Source of the DNA: Synechococcus sp. BO 8801
GTDB taxonomy: Bacteria; Cyanobacteriota; Cyanobacteriia; PCC-6307; Cyanobiaceae
Length of the DNA: 64,000 bases
Assembly (NCBI RefSeq): GCF_002252675.1
Contig: NZ_NQKY01000004.1
Coordinates: 1-64,000, forward strand
Reading direction: 5' to 3'
The notes beneath the pieces were generated by a model. That model searched no databases and had not been told where the DNA came from. It saw nothing but the letters and a program-made list of their open reading frames with translations. The translations under genes were made by a program, and so were the position numbers. Positions 62,496-64,000 of the stretch are shown in pieces (position 1 is the stretch's first letter; every line of letters begins with the position of its first letter).

Positions 62496-62762
62496 ATGAA
62501 ATTCGTCCTCTGGGGCACCTACTGCGCCGACGTTCTCGAGCGCCGCGTCCCCTTCCGGGAGGAGCACCTGGCCGGACTGAAACACCAGAAGGAGGAGGGC
62601 GTGCTGGTCACCCTGGGCCCCACGGCCGACACCCGCTTCGTGTTCGGCCTCTACGAGGCTGACAATCAGGAGACGGTGGAAGGCCTCGTCAAGGGGGACA
62701 TCTACTGGCGGCAGGGCATCTGGACCGCCGTGGAGATCCACCCCTGGATCCAGGCCTTCTGA
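62496..62762 (+). CDS. YciI-like protein
   Basis: An 88-residue ferredoxin-like fold protein: KFVLWGTYCADVLERRVPFR, EHLAGLKHQKEEGVLVTLGP and GDIYWRQGIWTAVEIHPWIQ. In most YciI proteins a His-Asp pair forms the presumed active site; here EEHLAGLKHQKEEG holds the first part and the second is unclear. Usual length. Enzymatic role unknown. 12 bp separate it from the convergent cytochrome gene. Confidence 0.82.
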   Translation: MKFVLWGTYCADVLERRVPFREEHLAGLKHQKEEGVLVTLGPTADTRFVFGLYEADNQETVEGLVKGDIYWRQGIWTAVEIHPWIQAF

Positions 62763-62774
62763 GCCGACGACGGC

Positions 62775-63227
62775 TCAGGCGCGGGGCCAGCCGTCGAGGG
62801 CCTGCTGCCACACCCAGGCCGCCACCGCCTCCGGCCCGCCCTCGCCCAGGGACTGGGCATAGCCGCCCATCTGCCCCACACCGCCGGCGGCGATGGCGGC
62901 AATGGCCTCCGGAGAGGTGATGCCGTTGCGCTCCAGGGCCGCCATTTTCAGCGTCTTGCCGCGGCGGATGATGTTGCCCCCCTGGAGGTGGCAGCCGGCG
63001 CAGTGGGCCCCGAACAGGGAGCTGCCGGCGTCGAGAACGCTCAGCCTGAGAACACTGCCGTCGATGACATCAGCCTCAAGGGCGTTCTCAAGGGCGACGG
63101 GCTCGGGCGGCGTGGCTGCCAGGGCCAGGGCGGCGCCGGGGAAGCCGAGGGCGGCCGGCGGCACGATCAGGCCCAGCAGCAGCAACAGGGCCACCAGGAA
63201 TGACACCAGGCGACGCCAGGAAATCAA
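62775..63227 (-). CDS. Cytochrome c6-like protein, exported
   Basis: A 150-residue protein. Signal VSFLVALLLLLGLIVPPAAL, a variable linker, then class I cytochrome c with haem site CAGCH at residues 76-80 and axial Met in GGVGQMGGYAQ. NIIRRGKTLKMAALERNGIT and AAWVWQQALDGW are cytochrome c6-type. It would carry electrons in the thylakoid lumen or periplasm. The linker and unusual NIIRRG loop suggest a c6B/c6C-type paralogue rather than the photosystem I donor PetJ. Start overlaps the cyAbrB stop by 4 bp. Confidence 0.85.
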   Translation of the reverse strand: MISWRRLVSFLVALLLLLGLIVPPAALGFPGAALALAATPPEPVALENALEADVIDGSVLRLSVLDAGSSLFGAHCAGCHLQGGNIIRRGKTLKMAALERNGITSPEAIAAIAAGGVGQMGGYAQSLGEGGPEAVAAWVWQQALDGWPRA

Positions 63228-63586
63228 TCCTCGTCGTCGGCGCTGCCGGCGGGGATCAGGCGGATCTGCTTGCGGCCCAGCTTGATCTCGAACTCATCGC
63301 CGGGCTTGAGATCCAGCATGGCGGTGTAGGCCTTGCCGATCAGCAGATTGCCGTTGCCCTGCACCGTGGCCACATAGCTGAGCTTGCGCCCGCCCTTACC
63401 CACCTTGCCGGCCGCACCGAACTCGACCCCTTTGGCCTCGAGCAGGGCCTCGTAGAAGGCGGTGAAGTTCAGGCGCTCGGCGCCATCCTTCTTGGTGGAA
63501 ACATAGCCACAGGCCCGCACGATCTCGGACTTGCCGACATCGCCGAGCTCCTTGACCTTGGCCAGTAATTCCGATCCAGTCAGCAT
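63224..63586 (-). CDS. AbrB-like transcriptional regulator (cyAbrB)
   Basis: A 120-residue cyanobacterial AbrB-family protein: LTGSELLAKVKELGDVGKSE, VRACGYVSTKKDGAERLNFT, FYEALLEAKGVEF and a C-terminal AbrB-type DNA-binding part NLLIGKAYTAMLDLKPGDEF followed by EIKLGRKQIRLI. cyAbrB proteins set carbon/nitrogen status genes and in Synechocystis bind the hox promoter, which is notable given the hydrogenase genes here. Coupled to the cytochrome gene by a 4-bp overlap. Confidence 0.93.
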   Translation of the reverse strand: MLTGSELLAKVKELGDVGKSEIVRACGYVSTKKDGAERLNFTAFYEALLEAKGVEFGAAGKVGKGGRKLSYVATVQGNGNLLIGKAYTAMLDLKPGDEFEIKLGRKQIRLIPAGSADDED

Positions 63587-63689
63587 GGTATGTAAGTGGA
63601 GGCAGGTGAGAGGTTAGAGGTAAAACATACACCAGCGCGATCAGCCTTCCGCCGATAGCCGCCACAATCAATGCACAACCACCGCCTCG
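63587..63689. promoter_or_regulatory. Divergent spacer between cyAbrB and a GNAT gene
   Basis: 103 bp, AT-rich next to cyAbrB. On the minus strand it reads GTATGTTTTACC followed by ACCTCTAACCTCTCACCTG, a pyrimidine-rich repeat (ACCTCT/ACCTCT/ACCTG) in the leader. Candidate autoregulatory region; no firm -35/-10 pair. Confidence 0.4.
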
Positions 63690-64000
63690 ATGCTGCCGAT
63701 CCGTCCTCTCCGGCCCGATGATTGCCAGCAGCTGATCGCCGTGTATCACGAAGCGGTCATCAGCCAGGCCGGGAACCTCTACAGCCCGTCGCAGATCGAG
63801 GCCTGGTCGCAACAGGCCGGTCGCAATGATGACTTCCGGTCGTCATTGCTACGCGGCCATGGGTTGGTGAGCACCGCCCACCACGACGACACGATCATCG
63901 AGGCGTTTGCCCTTCTCGATCCCGCCGACCGGCTCTCCCTGCTCTACTGCCGGGGCCGCTCCAGTCGCCAGGGCCGGGCCAGCGCCCTGCTGGAGGCCCT
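63690..64000 (+). CDS. GNAT acetyltransferase, cut by window end
   Basis: The first 103 codons from ATG 63690: IRPLRPDDCQQLIAVYHEAV, LYSPSQIEAWSQQ and IIEAFALLDPADRLSLLYCR, matching the start of YafP-like GNAT proteins. The acetyl-CoA motif begins at the edge (GRSSRQGRASALLEAL). The region is slightly less GC-rich than the average gene here. Substrate unknown. Confidence 0.75.
   Translation, partial: MLPIRPLRPDDCQQLIAVYHEAVISQAGNLYSPSQIEAWSQQAGRNDDFRSSLLRGHGLVSTAHHDDTIIEAFALLDPADRLSLLYCRGRSSRQGRASALLEA

Overview
The window is high-GC, gene-dense DNA of a cyanobacterium of the alpha-carboxysome lineage, most like Cyanobium or a freshwater/brackish Synechococcus. The evidence is an alpha-carboxysome locus (CsoS1-type shell protein, ferritin-like protein, acRAF, CbbX), an NDH-1 CO2-uptake module, NdhL, cyAbrB, DUF3007/DUF3136 proteins and a bidirectional Hox hydrogenase with its maturation genes. 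No insertion sequence, phage gene or CRISPR array was seen.

Layout. 1-6725 (+): 3' part of the carboxysome cluster: BMC shell protein with a long basic N-terminal extension, diiron ferritin-like protein, NdhF/NdhD/ChpX CO2 hydration module, Rubisco assembly factor acRAF and Rubisco activase CbbX, closely spaced or overlapping. 6729-15355: housekeeping genes (dnaA, HtrA-type protease, two glycosyltransferases, GNAT, alpha/beta hydrolase, ABC exporter, hisG, glyoxalase II). 15458-17551: three-gene partner-switching module (STAS antagonist, HATPase kinase, cNMP-PP2C phosphatase). 17535-32381: FutC-like ATPase, RidA, a SepF-like/L,D-transpeptidase reading frame, FAH hydrolase, malic enzyme, PyrF-PyrE fusion, lone RND pump, TraB protein and a type II P-type ATPase.

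32350-49123 (-): hydrogenase region. hoxF-hoxU-hoxY-hoxH-hoxW-hypA is followed, after an outer-membrane barrel gene, by hypB-hypF-hypC-nifJ-DHODH-like-hypD-hypE. hypF is broken by a frame change with apparent loss of a conserved motif. hoxE (54776-55300) is detached from hoxF by a substrate-binding lipoprotein and two c-di-GMP type membrane proteins with degenerate GGDEF motifs; a third, apparently intact PAS-GGDEF protein follows. 57750-64000: VOC protein, Nif11-type peptide with 12-bp repeats, DJ-1/PfpI protein, DUF2459, intronless tRNA-Leu(UAA), ndhL-DUF3007-trpA, methyltransferase, YciI, cytochrome c6-like protein overlapping cyAbrB, and a truncated GNAT at the edge.

Themes: carbon concentration (shell, CO2 hydration, Rubisco repair) at the left; fermentative redox disposal (PFOR plus NAD(P)-linked hydrogenase) in the middle; partner-switch and c-di-GMP signalling set among them. 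Many convergent neighbours overlap at their 3' ends. Coordinates were read by eye; starts marked uncertain rest on codon and ribosome-site inspection only.
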